A DNA stretch of 64,000 nucleotides, taken from assembly GCA_965243105.1 (NCBI GenBank), contig CBDEUC010000003.1:992001-1056000 (forward strand), read 5' to 3'. Source of the DNA: WLWS01 sp965243105. Lineage in GTDB: Bacteria > Pseudomonadota > Gammaproteobacteria > Eutrophobiales > Eutrophobiaceae. Under the pieces are notes generated by a model. It saw only the letters and a program-made list of their open reading frames with translations, did not search any database and was not told where the DNA came from. This document shows positions 17,862-27,324 of this stretch, in pieces (the first letter of the stretch is position 1; the number at the start of each line of letters is the position of its first letter). Position numbers and translations under genes: made by a program.

Positions 17862-19061
17862 TTACCATTCCCAGCCAATCATAAGACAGTTAAGACCACT
17901 GCCTATTCCAAGAAACCCAACATGATCCCCCGGCTTCAGAAAATTACGCTGGTGCGCAATGGCCGCGGTCATCGGCAGCGATACCGTACCCATGTTACCC
18001 AGGTACTTGAAGGTGCTGTAATCCTTTTCCGGGGCAATTCCCAGTTCACGAAGAATGGTTTCACGGTGCCCGTCTCCCACCTGGTGACAAATCACCTTGT
18101 CCACCTGGTCAACCGCCCAGCCCATTTTCTTGAGAAAGGCACCCCAGGTAGAGACACCCAGTTTTGCACCGTACTTGAGAACGGATACTGAATCAGTGGC
18201 CATGAACTCCGTCATTGCCTTTGGCAGCGTTTCAGAAGGAAGCAGGTTGGCGACCACCGGTGGCAGCTTGTCACTGGTCATCATTTCCTTCATCGCGGTG
18301 GGGATGGCTTCCGGCTGCATGACCTCGTCCAGCGCAGTCATCAGCTTGTCCGGTGAAAACATCAGCTTGCCCAGCTCCGCCGGTGTAAAGGTAATACCCC
18401 AGCGACAAAGACGGTGATGCTCGGGTGCAGTACGCGTGGCTTCGCCAATCAGGCGATGCGTGGCATCGTTGTCAAAGGAACCATCGGTCAGCAGCACCGC
18501 TGCAGCACCGGAGCCACCGGTCAGGGTTGCCAGTGAAGAGCTGAACATTTCCATGGAGCGGTCGTTCAGCATGCGTTGAATCATGGTCTCAACAATTTCC
18601 CGCGCTGATTCACAGGAAACCACCATGCCGGCGCGGATCTGGCCAAGCTCGATGCGATTGGCAATGTCGATAATACCGTTCAGAGTACCCAGGCAGGCAT
18701 TGGATATGTCGTAGATATAGGCATTCGTGCTGATGCCAATCTTGTCCGCCACGGCACAGGCAGTGGCCGGTTCATAGTTCTCGCGGCACACGCCGGAGTA
18801 AATCAGCACACCGATATCTTCGGGCCTGACGTTGGATTGTTCCATGGCCTTGCGTGCCGCGGCCGCTGCACCATCGGAGAGGGCGTGGCCCGACTCCCAC
18901 CAGCGTCGTTCACTGATACCGGTGAGCGCCTCGAGCTGACCCGGGGCGATATGCAGGGTGTCGTACATGGGCGCGAGCCGTGCCTCGAGGTCATCAGAGG
19001 TAATCACCTCCGAGGGCAACTCGTAGCCAATGGACTCCATGTGGACCTTGCGATAATTCAT
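17862..19061 (-). CDS. oleA: OleA-like thiolase-fold acyl-CoA/ACP condensing enzyme
   Basis: This enzyme joins two fatty-acyl thioesters head to head to a beta-keto acid. Active-site residues are C123 (NACLG), E97 (NYEP; the glutamate special to OleA), H326 (ICHQVG) and N356 (LGNMG). The N-terminus GISERRWWESGHALSDGA matches OleA closely from memory. At 399 aa it is about 50 longer than the ~350-aa Shewanella type. The extra part is at about 226-285, with repeats of the type PxAMxEMM and LPxAMTEFM. Start ATG overlaps the stop of the upstream PKS (ATGA), so the two are coupled. Confidence 0.87.
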   Translation of the reverse strand: MNYRKVHMESIGYELPSEVITSDDLEARLAPMYDTLHIAPGQLEALTGISERRWWESGHALSDGAAAAARKAMEQSNVRPEDIGVLIYSGVCRENYEPATACAVADKIGISTNAYIYDISNACLGTLNGIIDIANRIELGQIRAGMVVSCESAREIVETMIQRMLNDRSMEMFSSSLATLTGGSGAAAVLLTDGSFDNDATHRLIGEATRTAPEHHRLCRWGITFTPAELGKLMFSPDKLMTALDEVMQPEAIPTAMKEMMTSDKLPPVVANLLPSETLPKAMTEFMATDSVSVLKYGAKLGVSTWGAFLKKMGWAVDQVDKVICHQVGDGHRETILRELGIAPEKDYSTFKYLGNMGTVSLPMTAAIAHQRNFLKPGDHVGFLGIGSGLNCLMIGWEW

Positions 19062-22000
19062 GATTCGGTCATTTTAAGGGCAAAGTCGTTCATCTGATAG
19101 ATAATTCTGCCATCCACGCTTAAAAACCCCTCGGCATGTAGGGTCTTTGCCCCATCATCAATGGCCGTGATCGAGGCCTGCACGGTGACCTTCTCGTCCG
19201 CGGGAATGATCTGCCCGCGGTATAGCCAGCTGTGTTCCTGCTCAAGGGCCATGCACTGGAACTGGCTGTTCTCATCCTCACTCCAGCGCTCTATTGCCAC
19301 CACTTTCAGCAGCTGCAGAAAGGATTCCAGCCCCAGCGAACCCGGCCATACCGGGTCCTGGTAAAAGTGTGCCTTGAAGAACCAGGCATCGGGGTTTACC
19401 TCGGCCGTGCCCCTGATGAAACCCAGGCCATGGGGGCCACCGCTGGCATCGAAGCATTCGACCTGTCCCACCATGCGCATTTGATCATCCGGGTAAGGCG
19501 CCGCGCTGGGATAGGTAAATCGACTGGCCCGTGCCTGCTCTTCATCACCCGGTTCATAGGGTGTCACATCGCGAATACCCACCTGGTCTGCCAGTGCCGC
19601 CTTTGAAAAGAAACCAAAGTAGGTATCACCCACGTACACCAGGCCGTCACCGTTACTCACGGCAAAGTCATAGTTCTGGATAATCATGCCGCCGGAAAGC
19701 GCGACATTGGTGATCTTCACTTTAATACTGAGCGTGCCGCAGTCCGGGTTCACTGCCTGCAATTGCTTTGCCTTGCCACCCAGGTTTCGAAAGGACATAT
19801 CGATATCGCTGGTGAGCGCCGAGCCAAGGTAAGCGGCGAGCCAGCCGCAGGGCTGCAGGGCAATTTCCAGCAGCACGGAAAACGGCATGCTGTGCTGCCT
19901 GTCAGCCTCGAAGTACCAGGCATCGACGGGCACGTCATATTCACCCACGATGGTGCCGCCGGCTTTTAGCTGCCACTGCTCGCAATCCTCGATGGATACA
20001 ATACGGTCAAGAAACTGGAACGGCGGTCCGGGCAGGCGCGCGATAATTCTTTCATCATCAAACACGCGGTAACGATCGCCAAATGCCTCGGATGGCTTGC
20101 CCACGGCAAAGGCATTGATGGAGGCGTAATCAAACAGCACCGGTCTTGCAGTTTCTTCAACGGCGCCCGCCCGCTTCGCCCAGCGTGCCTCGATGCGTGC
20201 ACGGTCAAGGCCTGTCAGCTGTAGCGACATGTTGCTCATCTGCACAATGGCGCGACCATCGGCAGACATCAGTGCATCGGCAATAACATAGGGCACACCA
20301 TCACCATCCCGGTAGCCGATCTCCTTGATGCTTATCTGGTACTCGACCTTGCTGGTGCTCGCCAGCACCTGTCCGCGGCACTTGAGCTTGCTGGTCACTT
20401 CCTGCACCGGTTCATAAACAAACTCGCTGACTTCACCCACCCAGCCCATGCGTAGCAGGTACACTCGAAGCGTGTGCAGGCAGCATTCGTACATCAGGGT
20501 ACCGGGCATCACCTGGTCATCCATGAAGTGACAGGTGATAAACCAGTCATCCTCGTGAATGTCCGCCTCACCGGTGATCATACCGAGACCATAGCGACCA
20601 CCCTGTGGCTCAAGGGAAAGAATGCGGTGCACCAGGGTCATGCGTCCACCGGGTAAGCCCATGGCATCATTCAATGACAGCTGTTCAAACACGCCGCCAA
20701 AGCAGGTGGCAAGATCACCTTTTCTCAGGGCATCAAGCTGCGCATCGCTGTAACTTTCTTCCTGCATGGCAAGTGGCATGGACCAGTTTTCACTGGTCTT
20801 ACCCGCCACCGGCTTTTGCTCAAGACTGGTAAGCACGATACCGCGTCCCGCATCGAGCTCCGCCTGGCTGAAGAAACCGGCACAACCGTTGCGCATGGTA
20901 ATGAGCTTTTCGCCATTGACGGTACCGTCAAAGTGAAAACGAAACAGCCAGGTATCTCCCTGTCGAAAGAAGTGATCAATATGTATGTCGTAGTGAATCA
21001 CCTGGCCGGCGTGGGGCAGTGACCCGTGAAAACAGACTTCCGCATCCAGCAGGCGATAAACCGCGAGCCCCTTTGTTTCAAGGTCAATGCCGAGGTAACC
21101 GGACAGGAAGAGATCCGCCTGCCCTGCTTCAACAGCAATACAGGTGGGGATCCTGCCCGCATCAAGGTACCAGGCACCTTCAAGCACATCATGTTCGGTC
21201 ACCACCCTGCCGTGGGTCATCGATGCCGCTTCCCCTTCCACCTCGATAATGCGATCAACCAGCATCAGCGGTTCATCGGGTAAACGTACACGGGTGGGAT
21301 AACTGTCCACCTCGGCAAAGCGGGGCCCAAGCATTTTTGCAATGGAGCCAATGGCGTACTCCATGCACATGTCGCGATCAAAGGCGACGTCCCTCGGAGT
21401 TGCCTGCGCCGGTGCCGTGACGCTGTTGATATTGAAGTCTGCCGGTGCATCCTGCAGCAGCTGCATCTGCGTGGAAATGGCCTGGCTCATGGCCTGGTTA
21501 ATTCCGTTGGCAACACGCAGGAAGGCTTCTTCCGCCTCGGCCCGCGCTGCCTCGGTGGCAGCAAGCTGGTCAATCATCAGTGACATGGTATCCAGCTGCC
21601 TGTCGAGCCCCGGGTGCGCAATGACCTCGGCCGTGCTTACCTGCGCGCTTTCCACGCTGGCAGGCTGCGCCTGCTTTTTACGCGGCAGGGGTATGTTCAA
21701 TGCCTGCTTGCCCACCTCGATGGCAAGGGAGTTTCCACTCGCCACGGCCTTATCCTCGTACTCGTACAGTGCAGACAGGTCCAGCTGCACCCCTTCACTG
21801 TTCAACATCGCCAGTATGCGCAGCACGTTACCCACATCGCTTTGCCCGGCTACGCAGGCAGAACGTGCACGGTGGGGTTTGTCGCCGAGTATTCGCCCGA
21901 TCATGCGAGAGCAGCTTGCACCCGGACCCATTTCAATAAAGAGTCGAACACCGTCATTCCAGGCGGCATTCACAAGCCTGGTGTAATCAAAGGTCTGCAG

Positions 22001-25000
22001 GGCCTGCTGCGTAATGGACTCTGCCGCGCTTTCCCGGTTTAACTGGTAGTGGCTTCCGGCCACGCCGCTGTAAAAGCTGACTCCTTCCGGCGGTGTCGTG
22101 TCAAACAGGTGCAGTTCGCGGTAGGCATCTTCTACCGGTTTAACCACTTCACAATGCACCGTGGTGACACCCTCAAGGGGATGAAAGCCGCAGCCCATGT
22201 CGCTGACAAGTTCCGCCACTGCCGCGCGGTTTCCGCCGATAACACATTCACCCGGCGTGTTAACGATAAGCAGGTAAACGCGTTCCCTGCCCTGCAGTGC
22301 CTCGCGCACATCATCCACGGAGCGATCAACAACGCCAAGCTGCCAGTCAACCTCTTCACTTTCGTCGAGACCCCACACCTGCCTGGCCGCTTCGCAGTTG
22401 CCGCCGAGGTCATGGGTAAACAAGCGCGTTTCCTGCATGCGCTTTAGCATGAGGTCGCGGTCAGCCCAGCTTCGCGTAGCGAACAGGCCAACGGTCTCAC
22501 CAAGACAGTAACCGATCACCGCATCAGGCTTCACACCGAAACCGGCGATAACGTCAGAGACCATGGCTCCCAGCCACACCTGTCCAAAAATATAATCCTC
22601 GTGGGAGAAGCCTTTCGTATTCTCCCTTGTCCAGAAACGGGAATGGGCAAACTGGCTACCCAGCTTCTCGTTTTCCTCGTCCAGCCGGGCCAGCACCTGC
22701 GGCCAGCGACGACTCATTTCCGTGCCCATACCCATGAAGTGACTACCGGAACCGGGAAAAACAAACGCGACCTTTCCGTCCCTGGCCAGTGGCTCGGTTG
22801 AGTAAAACATGTTGTCCATGTTAATCGCTTCTTCGGCTTCAATTTTTCCCTGCGCCTGTTTCAGCAGCAGCACAAGTTCATTTATAGAAGCACTCACGAT
22901 ACTGAGAGCAAACTCACCATCGCTATTGTCTTTTTCGTTTTTCCACCACTGTTTCGCCAGGCCGTGAATATCACCCTCGTACTCAGCAGCCATGGCACGA
23001 AGCGCCTGGGTCCTGTCTACCAGGCTGTACCTGTCCCTGCCACGCAGGCAGAAAAGTGCTTCAGTGGAATTCGGCGGCTCAGCGCCCTGCGATGATTGCT
23101 TTTGCGTTGCACCTTCAAGTACTACATGTCGATACTGTCCATCCCTTCCCGAAGCAGACACTAGCGCATGACGTTCACCCTCACTCCTGTCCCTTAACCA
23201 GTATTGTCCCGCACCCGGGCTGAATAATTCTTCACTGCCGGCTTCAACTGCCGGTGATGAGGAACCTGAGTGGGGGATGAGCTGGTGATGCAGGGCAAGA
23301 CAGGCTTCAGCCAGTGAAACCATTCCCGCGGCGGCACCGCTTTCACCCACGTGGGCGCCAGTATTCACAACCGCCGTCGCCACGCCCTGTGTTGAAGACC
23401 TTACAGTCTCCTCAATAATCCCTGCCTCTGCTGCAGACAGTGGATCCTGTGTCAGCACCAGCCCCACCGAAGCATTGCCGGCTTTCCCGTCTTCAAGGCA
23501 ACGCTCAAGGGAATTCTTAAAAGCAGAGTGCGCCTTATCTTTCGCAGGTTCAGAGGATGCGGCACCGGTACCTTTTATGTACGCATAAACCCGGTCACCG
23601 TCTCTTTCAGCATCGCCTGCGCGTTTCAATACAACAGCGGCGGCACCTTCGCCGACAACCCCCTGCTCCGGTAACATTCGAATATCACTGGCTATGTCCA
23701 CTGCACCGACGATTGCGAGGTCGATGTCGCCTCTTTTCAGGGAACGCACTGCAGTCTCGACGCTGGACAGGCCGGAAGTGTCTTCACTGGACACGGTGAA
23801 ACTCGGACCACCCGCTTCAAAGGCGCGGGCAATACGGCTGGCGACAATACCGCCGAGTCCACCCATGGTGCGATTGGCATTCATTTCCGGCCACACCGCG
23901 TCACGTAATTCATCTACCCAGTTTTCAAGCTCGCCTTCACCGAGATCGAGATCCAGCTGCCTTGCCCACTCCCTCGCCGCCGGCAACATTTGCCAGCGCA
24001 GGTGAAAGTTGGTGGTACTCAAATCCTGCGCAATACCGATGTACACCCCGGCCCGTTTGAAGATATCCGCCTGGTTGCTGTCTATGGCCGCATCGTCAAT
24101 GGCGCGGGCTGCCACCATCAGCATCAGCAGCTGCTGTGGCAGCATGTCCTTTAACTCGTTGGGTGGAATGCGAAAACGCCCAAGCGGAAAATCCAGCTGC
24201 TCAAGGCAATAGCCCTCGAGATCCCTGTGCTCACCCCAGGTATTGCTCACCCGGCCCGGTGCCAGACCGGCGTCGTGGAAAATTCGCTGCCTGAATGCGG
24301 CGAGATCTTTCCAGGGACCAAGGCTGGTATCGAGGCCCACCACAGCGATGCTTTCTTCCTGCTCCGTGGAAAAGGCAGCCCGGATCTCTAATGTTTTTTC
24401 GCCACGCCATTCCTGTAGCAACACGTGGGCATTGATGCCGCCAAAGCCAAAGGCGCTGATGGCGGCGCGTCTTGGTTTATCCTTCAACGTTTCCCAGGGT
24501 CTTGCTTTAGAGAGCACCGTGAAAGGACTATCGTCCAGGTCAACTCCCGCTTCGGAAAAGTTTGCCGTGGGCGGCAACTGTTTTTCCTGCATGGCCAGCA
24601 GCACCTTGATCAGGCCTGCAGCACCGGCGGCTGTGAGCAGGTGCCCGATGTTGCTTTTTACTGAACCGATCACGCAGTCTTTCTCATTGCGCCTGTCGCC
24701 CCACAGGGTACAAAGACTGTTGAATTCAACTGCATCACCCACCGGTGTGCCGGTACCGTGACACTCAATAAGATCCACGTCGGATGGATCCCACTCGGCC
24801 TTTTCGTAGGCCGCATGCATGGCCCGCAGCTGCCCTTCCGAGTCCGGTGACATGAGGTTGCCCTCGATGTCATTGGAAAGCCCGGCGCTTTCCACCGTGG
24901 CATAAATATGATCGCCATGGGCAATGGCGTCTTCCAGCCGCTTTATCAGCAGCATGCCGCAGCCTTCACCCACCACCAGGCCATCGCCTTTCCTGTCAAA

Positions 25001-25729
25001 GGGTGAACAGTGTCCGCTGGCGGACACCGCGTGCAGCGCGGAAAAACCCATTTGCGTATACAGTGCATCGGGCCGTGACAGGCCGCCGCAGAGCATGGCA
25101 TCGGCTCGCCCGGAGACGAGTTCATCCACCGCGTACTTCAGCGCATAGAGCGAGGAGGCGCAGGCCGCATCAAGGGTGTAGGCGACACCACCAATACCCA
25201 GGCCGCGGGCAAGAATGGACACCGGCAGGCCGGCCACGTAGCGGTTGTCTGGATGTGTTCGTTCCCGGGATTTGCTGCTGCCCAGCAGATGTTTTTCTAT
25301 GATGGGCAGGATGGTTTCATCGGCAATGGCAGAGGCCGCATCGGTGGGCAGCGCGATGTTGCCGATGATGCTGCCAACACGGCTAAGGTCCAGCGTTCCT
25401 GTCTGACCATCGCGCCAGGCCTGGTTGGCCGCATGTAGCAGCAGCTGCACCATGGGATCAAGTGCAGCCACGTAGTCCATGTCGAGATTGAGACCGTCGA
25501 GCTTCGGTGTAAAACCATCAACGAAGCAGGCACGCCGGGAATAGGTTTTATCTTTTTGAAATTCCCCTGCCTGGTAAACATCATCAAGGTCCAGCAGCCA
25601 GCGCCCGGCGGGGGGCTCGCGCGAGCAATCCTTCGCCGCCAGGATGTTCTCCCAGTAGCTTTGAAGGTCGTTGGCACCGGGAAAGACGCCACCGATTCCA
25701 ACTATTGCAATGCCTTGATTCTTATCCAC
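19058..25729 (-). CDS. PUFA-synthase-like megasynthase: KS-CLF-AT-(DH)4, no ACP
   Basis: Domains of this 2223-aa protein: (1) ketosynthase 1-440 with C190, H323 and H362 (DAACASS, ECHGTGT, KSNIGH), complete; (2) chain-length-factor KS-like domain ~455-870, the Cys position reading EDTSGLSS; (3) acyltransferase ~985-1320 with GYCLGE, Cys1074 in place of Ser, and H1191; (4) helical linker ~1370-1430; (5) four hot-dog folds, ~1480-1620, ~1665-1840 (H1733, CHFMDDQVMPG), ~1895-2045 (LLEIALQPCGW) and ~2075-2215 (H2120, HFYQDPVWPG). The last part is PfaC-like. No DSL/DSI carrier motif, ketoreductase or enoylreductase is visible, so partners must act in trans. It starts at a GTG without a clear ribosome-binding site. 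First gene of the operon with oleABCD and a PPTase. Confidence 0.88.
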   Translation of the reverse strand: MDKNQGIAIVGIGGVFPGANDLQSYWENILAAKDCSREPPAGRWLLDLDDVYQAGEFQKDKTYSRRACFVDGFTPKLDGLNLDMDYVAALDPMVQLLLHAANQAWRDGQTGTLDLSRVGSIIGNIALPTDAASAIADETILPIIEKHLLGSSKSRERTHPDNRYVAGLPVSILARGLGIGGVAYTLDAACASSLYALKYAVDELVSGRADAMLCGGLSRPDALYTQMGFSALHAVSASGHCSPFDRKGDGLVVGEGCGMLLIKRLEDAIAHGDHIYATVESAGLSNDIEGNLMSPDSEGQLRAMHAAYEKAEWDPSDVDLIECHGTGTPVGDAVEFNSLCTLWGDRRNEKDCVIGSVKSNIGHLLTAAGAAGLIKVLLAMQEKQLPPTANFSEAGVDLDDSPFTVLSKARPWETLKDKPRRAAISAFGFGGINAHVLLQEWRGEKTLEIRAAFSTEQEESIAVVGLDTSLGPWKDLAAFRQRIFHDAGLAPGRVSNTWGEHRDLEGYCLEQLDFPLGRFRIPPNELKDMLPQQLLMLMVAARAIDDAAIDSNQADIFKRAGVYIGIAQDLSTTNFHLRWQMLPAAREWARQLDLDLGEGELENWVDELRDAVWPEMNANRTMGGLGGIVASRIARAFEAGGPSFTVSSEDTSGLSSVETAVRSLKRGDIDLAIVGAVDIASDIRMLPEQGVVGEGAAAVVLKRAGDAERDGDRVYAYIKGTGAASSEPAKDKAHSAFKNSLERCLEDGKAGNASVGLVLTQDPLSAAEAGIIEETVRSSTQGVATAVVNTGAHVGESGAAAGMVSLAEACLALHHQLIPHSGSSSPAVEAGSEELFSPGAGQYWLRDRSEGERHALVSASGRDGQYRHVVLEGATQKQSSQGAEPPNSTEALFCLRGRDRYSLVDRTQALRAMAAEYEGDIHGLAKQWWKNEKDNSDGEFALSIVSASINELVLLLKQAQGKIEAEEAINMDNMFYSTEPLARDGKVAFVFPGSGSHFMGMGTEMSRRWPQVLARLDEENEKLGSQFAHSRFWTRENTKGFSHEDYIFGQVWLGAMVSDVIAGFGVKPDAVIGYCLGETVGLFATRSWADRDLMLKRMQETRLFTHDLGGNCEAARQVWGLDESEEVDWQLGVVDRSVDDVREALQGRERVYLLIVNTPGECVIGGNRAAVAELVSDMGCGFHPLEGVTTVHCEVVKPVEDAYRELHLFDTTPPEGVSFYSGVAGSHYQLNRESAAESITQQALQTFDYTRLVNAAWNDGVRLFIEMGPGASCSRMIGRILGDKPHRARSACVAGQSDVGNVLRILAMLNSEGVQLDLSALYEYEDKAVASGNSLAIEVGKQALNIPLPRKKQAQPASVESAQVSTAEVIAHPGLDRQLDTMSLMIDQLAATEAARAEAEEAFLRVANGINQAMSQAISTQMQLLQDAPADFNINSVTAPAQATPRDVAFDRDMCMEYAIGSIAKMLGPRFAEVDSYPTRVRLPDEPLMLVDRIIEVEGEAASMTHGRVVTEHDVLEGAWYLDAGRIPTCIAVEAGQADLFLSGYLGIDLETKGLAVYRLLDAEVCFHGSLPHAGQVIHYDIHIDHFFRQGDTWLFRFHFDGTVNGEKLITMRNGCAGFFSQAELDAGRGIVLTSLEQKPVAGKTSENWSMPLAMQEESYSDAQLDALRKGDLATCFGGVFEQLSLNDAMGLPGGRMTLVHRILSLEPQGGRYGLGMITGEADIHEDDWFITCHFMDDQVMPGTLMYECCLHTLRVYLLRMGWVGEVSEFVYEPVQEVTSKLKCRGQVLASTSKVEYQISIKEIGYRDGDGVPYVIADALMSADGRAIVQMSNMSLQLTGLDRARIEARWAKRAGAVEETARPVLFDYASINAFAVGKPSEAFGDRYRVFDDERIIARLPGPPFQFLDRIVSIEDCEQWQLKAGGTIVGEYDVPVDAWYFEADRQHSMPFSVLLEIALQPCGWLAAYLGSALTSDIDMSFRNLGGKAKQLQAVNPDCGTLSIKVKITNVALSGGMIIQNYDFAVSNGDGLVYVGDTYFGFFSKAALADQVGIRDVTPYEPGDEEQARASRFTYPSAAPYPDDQMRMVGQVECFDASGGPHGLGFIRGTAEVNPDAWFFKAHFYQDPVWPGSLGLESFLQLLKVVAIERWSEDENSQFQCMALEQEHSWLYRGQIIPADEKVTVQASITAIDDGAKTLHAEGFLSVDGRIIYQMNDFALKMTES

Positions 25730-25886
25730 TTTTGATATTTTTGCGACGGGGTCGGCAAGTCTAGCGGGATCGGGCAGCGGAGACCATGGTTTTTTTGGAT
25801 TTTAAAGTACAATACACCCTGCCCGGCGTAAGCCCGGGCCACAAAATAAGTTATCAATACCCCGTTTAATAACTGAGAACACCGAG

Positions 25887-26522
25887 ATGATTAATTTATA
25901 TGGTTACCCGCAGACACGCTCCCGTCGCATCACCTGGATGCTGGAAGAAACGGGCGCGGAGTACGAATTCAAGCTGGTTGATTTCAACAAGGGCGAATCC
26001 CAGTCAGACTGGTTCCTGGCTATCAACCCCGCCGGCAAGGTGCCGGCCATGACAGATGGTGATCTCCTTCTGACAGAATCCGCGGCCATCATTAACTACA
26101 TCGGTGACAAGTTCCCGGGATCGGGACTCATCCCCGCCGCCGGTACCCCGGAGCGTGGGCTCTACGACCAGTGGTGTTACTTTGCCATGACCGAGCTGGA
26201 ACAGCCCCTGTGGACCCAGGGCAAGCATCGCTTCGCACTACCCAAGGAACACCGCGTACCGGAAATCATGGAGACCGCCTCATGGGAATTCCAGAAAGCG
26301 CTGGGCCTGCTGGAGCAGGGTCTTGGAAGTAATGACTACATACTCGGCGACAAGTTTAGCGCGGCGGACATACTGCTGACCCATACCCTTATCTGGGGCA
26401 TTAACTTTAAGAACGAGGTTAAACAGGAAAACCTGCTGGCCTATGTTGAGCGAAATCGCGGCCGTGACGCACTGGCGCGTGCCATCGAGAGGGAAGAAGC
26501 TTCCCTTCCCCAGGAATCATGA
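25887..26522 (+). CDS. Glutathione S-transferase family protein
   Basis: The 211 residues have an N-terminal thioredoxin-like domain (YGYPQTRSRRITWMLEETG; NPAGKVPAMTDGDLLLTESAAI, the glutathione-binding cis-Pro and ES motifs) and an all-helical C-terminal domain (FSAADILLTHTL). It is divergent from the PKS operon across 157 bases. Substrate unknown. The SDR gene follows after 20 bases and is probably co-transcribed. Confidence 0.85.
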   Translation: MINLYGYPQTRSRRITWMLEETGAEYEFKLVDFNKGESQSDWFLAINPAGKVPAMTDGDLLLTESAAIINYIGDKFPGSGLIPAAGTPERGLYDQWCYFAMTELEQPLWTQGKHRFALPKEHRVPEIMETASWEFQKALGLLEQGLGSNDYILGDKFSAADILLTHTLIWGINFKNEVKQENLLAYVERNRGRDALARAIEREEASLPQES

Positions 26523-26542
26523 GCAACGGGAGTTAAGCGGTT

Positions 26543-27292
26543 ATGGCCAAGCATAAAGACAGGGTGGCTGTAGTCACCGGCGGCGCAAGGGGTCTCGGGC
26601 AGGCCATCTGTCAACGCCTTGCAAATGAAGGCGCACGCATTGCCATCGCTGATATTCTCGATGCCTCGGAAACGGTCGCGCTCACCGGTCTTGATGAATC
26701 CCGTATCCTGCAGGCAAAGTGCGATACCACCTCTGCCGATGACATTGCCGCTTTTCAAAAACAAGTGGAAGAAACTTTTGGTGGCTGTGACATCCTTGTT
26801 CACTCCGCCGGTATCTGGCCGCCCTGCTCCTTTGATGAAATGGATTTTGAACAGTGGCGACGTGTGCTCAACGTTAACCTTGATTCCGCCTTTCTTCTTT
26901 GCAAGGCCTTTATCCCGGGCATGAAAGAAAAAGGCTGGGGACGAGTTATCAGCATGTCTTCAAACACCTTTCACGTGGCGCCACCGGGACTGTCTCACTA
27001 CGTGGCAAGCAAGGGTGGACTGATCGGCCTGCACCGAGTACTTGCCGCGGAGTACGCAGAATTTGGTATCACCGCCAACACCATTGCACCGATGCTGACA
27101 CGAACACCCGGTGCAGAGGAGTACTTTGGTGCCGACAACGCCATGTTTGAGGTGGTACTTGAGTGGCAGGATATAAAGCGGCCCGCTGAAGCCGGTGATA
27201 TTGTCGGTGCAGTTTCCTTTCTTGCTTCCGATGACAGCGCGTTTATCACCGGCCAGACCATCCCCGTAGATGGCGGCACTGTCAAAGTCTAG
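26543..27292 (+). CDS. SDR-family oxidoreductase (3-oxoacyl-ACP-reductase-like)
   Basis: This classical short-chain dehydrogenase has 249 aa. The cofactor motif is TGGARGLGQAI (residues 11-21), with a catalytic Ser in SMSSNTFHV and the YxxxK pair in HYVASKGG; the C-terminal VDGG signature is seen. It could reduce a keto group on an acyl chain. It lies close to the PKS operon, which lacks a ketoreductase, but is transcribed divergently with a GST, so a link is only a possibility. Confidence 0.85.
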   Translation: MAKHKDRVAVVTGGARGLGQAICQRLANEGARIAIADILDASETVALTGLDESRILQAKCDTTSADDIAAFQKQVEETFGGCDILVHSAGIWPPCSFDEMDFEQWRRVLNVNLDSAFLLCKAFIPGMKEKGWGRVISMSSNTFHVAPPGLSHYVASKGGLIGLHRVLAAEYAEFGITANTIAPMLTRTPGAEEYFGADNAMFEVVLEWQDIKRPAEAGDIVGAVSFLASDDSAFITGQTIPVDGGTVKV

Positions 27293-27324
27293 TAGTACAT
27301 CGTTCGAAAACCTTAACAACCAGC

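Noticed and set aside
22049..22801. Several plus-strand ORFs inside the megasynthase gene
   Set aside because: They are shadows in the opposite frame. The minus-strand protein shows continuous conserved domains across them.
19058..25729. Second KS-like domain as an active ketosynthase
   Set aside because: The active-site Cys is absent (EDTSGLSS), so it is a chain-length factor, as in PUFA synthases.
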